26,746 bases of DNA from NCBI GenBank assembly GCA_016936335.1, contig JAFGXZ010000279.1:1-26746 (forward strand), written 5' to 3'. The notes under the pieces were generated by a model that ran no database searches, was not told the DNA's origin, and saw nothing but the letters and a program-made list of their open reading frames with translations. Made by a program: the position numbers and the translations under genes. This DNA comes from Fidelibacterota bacterium (GTDB lineage Bacteria; Fidelibacterota; UBA2242). Below, one piece after another: positions 26,049-26,746 of the stretch. Position 1 is the first letter of the stretch. Every line of letters begins with the position of its first letter.

Positions 26049-26746
26049 ATGAAAGACAAACTCCTTGAAATCCAACGGCATTCGGAGGAATTATCACGAG
26101 AATTAGCGAAACCGGAAGTATTTTCCGATCAGGATCGCTATAAAAAACTGGGCAAAGAACACAAAGATCTGCAGCCTATTGTTGAAAAATCAAAAGAATA
26201 TCTGGCCGTTCTTAAAAACCTTGAAGATGACCAGGAAATTCTTAAAGGTTCCGACAATGAATTAAAGGAACTGGTTTATGGAGAGATTGATCATCTTAAA
26301 GTTCGCGAAGAAGAACTTCAGGAAGAACTTAAAATTCTTCTAATCCCCAAAGATCCGAACGATGATAAAAATGCCATCGTCGAAATTCGTGCCGGTACCG
26401 GTGGAGATGAGGCCGCCATTTTTGCTGCGGACCTCTATCGTATGTATATCAAATATGCGGAGCGAAAAAACTGGAAAGTCGAAGAATTATCCAGCAATAT
26501 GATCGGCATCGGTGGCCTGAAGGAAGTCATTTTTTCAATCAGTGGTAGTGGTGTTTACGGGACACTGAAATTTGAATCCGGTGTGCATCGGGTACAGCGA
26601 GTTCCGGTAACCGAGACTTCCGGCCGAATTCACACATCTGCCGCTACAGTTGCGGTATTGCCGGAAGCTGAAGACGTTGACCTGGATATTGATCCGTCGG
26701 AGTTGAGAATTGATACATACCGGGCCAGTGGCGCCGGTGGTCAGCA
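26049..26746 (+). CDS. prfA: Peptide chain release factor 1, N-terminal two thirds (cut by window edge)
   Basis: 232 complete codons run to the window edge. The N-terminal helical domain is followed by EIRAGTGGDEAAIF, GVHRVQRVP and the anticodon-like P-V-T tripeptide (PxT marks RF1, which reads UAA/UAG, as opposed to SPF in RF2), then GRIHTSA and the start of the catalytic GGQ loop in the last codons. It starts 11 bases after the DUF1385 stop; no Shine-Dalgarno sequence is visible, so coupling to the preceding gene is likely. Confidence 0.96.
   Translation, partial: MKDKLLEIQRHSEELSRELAKPEVFSDQDRYKKLGKEHKDLQPIVEKSKEYLAVLKNLEDDQEILKGSDNELKELVYGEIDHLKVREEELQEELKILLIPKDPNDDKNAIVEIRAGTGGDEAAIFAADLYRMYIKYAERKNWKVEELSSNMIGIGGLKEVIFSISGSGVYGTLKFESGVHRVQRVPVTETSGRIHTSAATVAVLPEAEDVDLDIDPSELRIDTYRASGAGGQ

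Overview
The window is a chromosomal stretch from a Gram-negative bacterium of moderate to low GC content. It ends in a conserved housekeeping run on the plus strand (murI, folC, rho, rpmE, a DUF1385 gene, prfA). Signal peptides followed by beta-rich outer-membrane-type proteins, one of them a helix-hairpin-helix plus barrel protein of a kind I associate with Bacteroidetes/Chlorobi relatives, suggest the FCB superphylum or a neighbouring candidate phylum. That placement is inference; no rRNA gene is present. Shine-Dalgarno strength varies: clear for some genes (75-aa repeat protein, enolase, motA, murI) and not visible for others (the CPBP protein, HD-GYP, rlmD, DUF1385, prfA).

Left edge (1-480): the 5' part of an IS630-type transposase, cut by the window boundary. 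From about 560 to 14,100 everything is on the minus strand. This covers a REC-FHA response regulator followed by a hemolysin-III/PAQR-like membrane protein, then a 1126-residue CPBP-type membrane protein, a GAF/HD-GYP phosphodiesterase and rlmD. Next come a monocistronic 75-residue protein made of two near-identical repeats, and an apparent four-gene operon: pfkA, a GAF-GAF degenerate histidine kinase, a REC-histidine kinase and a REC-TPR-like protein. pfkA overlaps the degenerate kinase by four bases, so a glycolytic enzyme is translationally coupled to a signalling module.

From 14,286 to the end everything is on the plus strand. Enolase is transcribed divergently from pfkA and overlaps an FtsB/DivIC-type gene, followed by motA (no motB beside it). 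Then come two outer-membrane-type proteins, an N-acetylmuramoyl-L-alanine amidase, murI, folC, rho, rpmE with a terminator, a DUF1385 membrane protein and the first two thirds of prfA.

The parts least explained by known families are the 75-aa two-repeat protein with its own promoter and terminator, the internally duplicated CPBP protein whose second half has lost the protease core, and the pfkA-linked signalling operon with a kinase that has lost its phospho-acceptor histidine and ATP-binding residues. No tRNA, rRNA or CRISPR array was seen.
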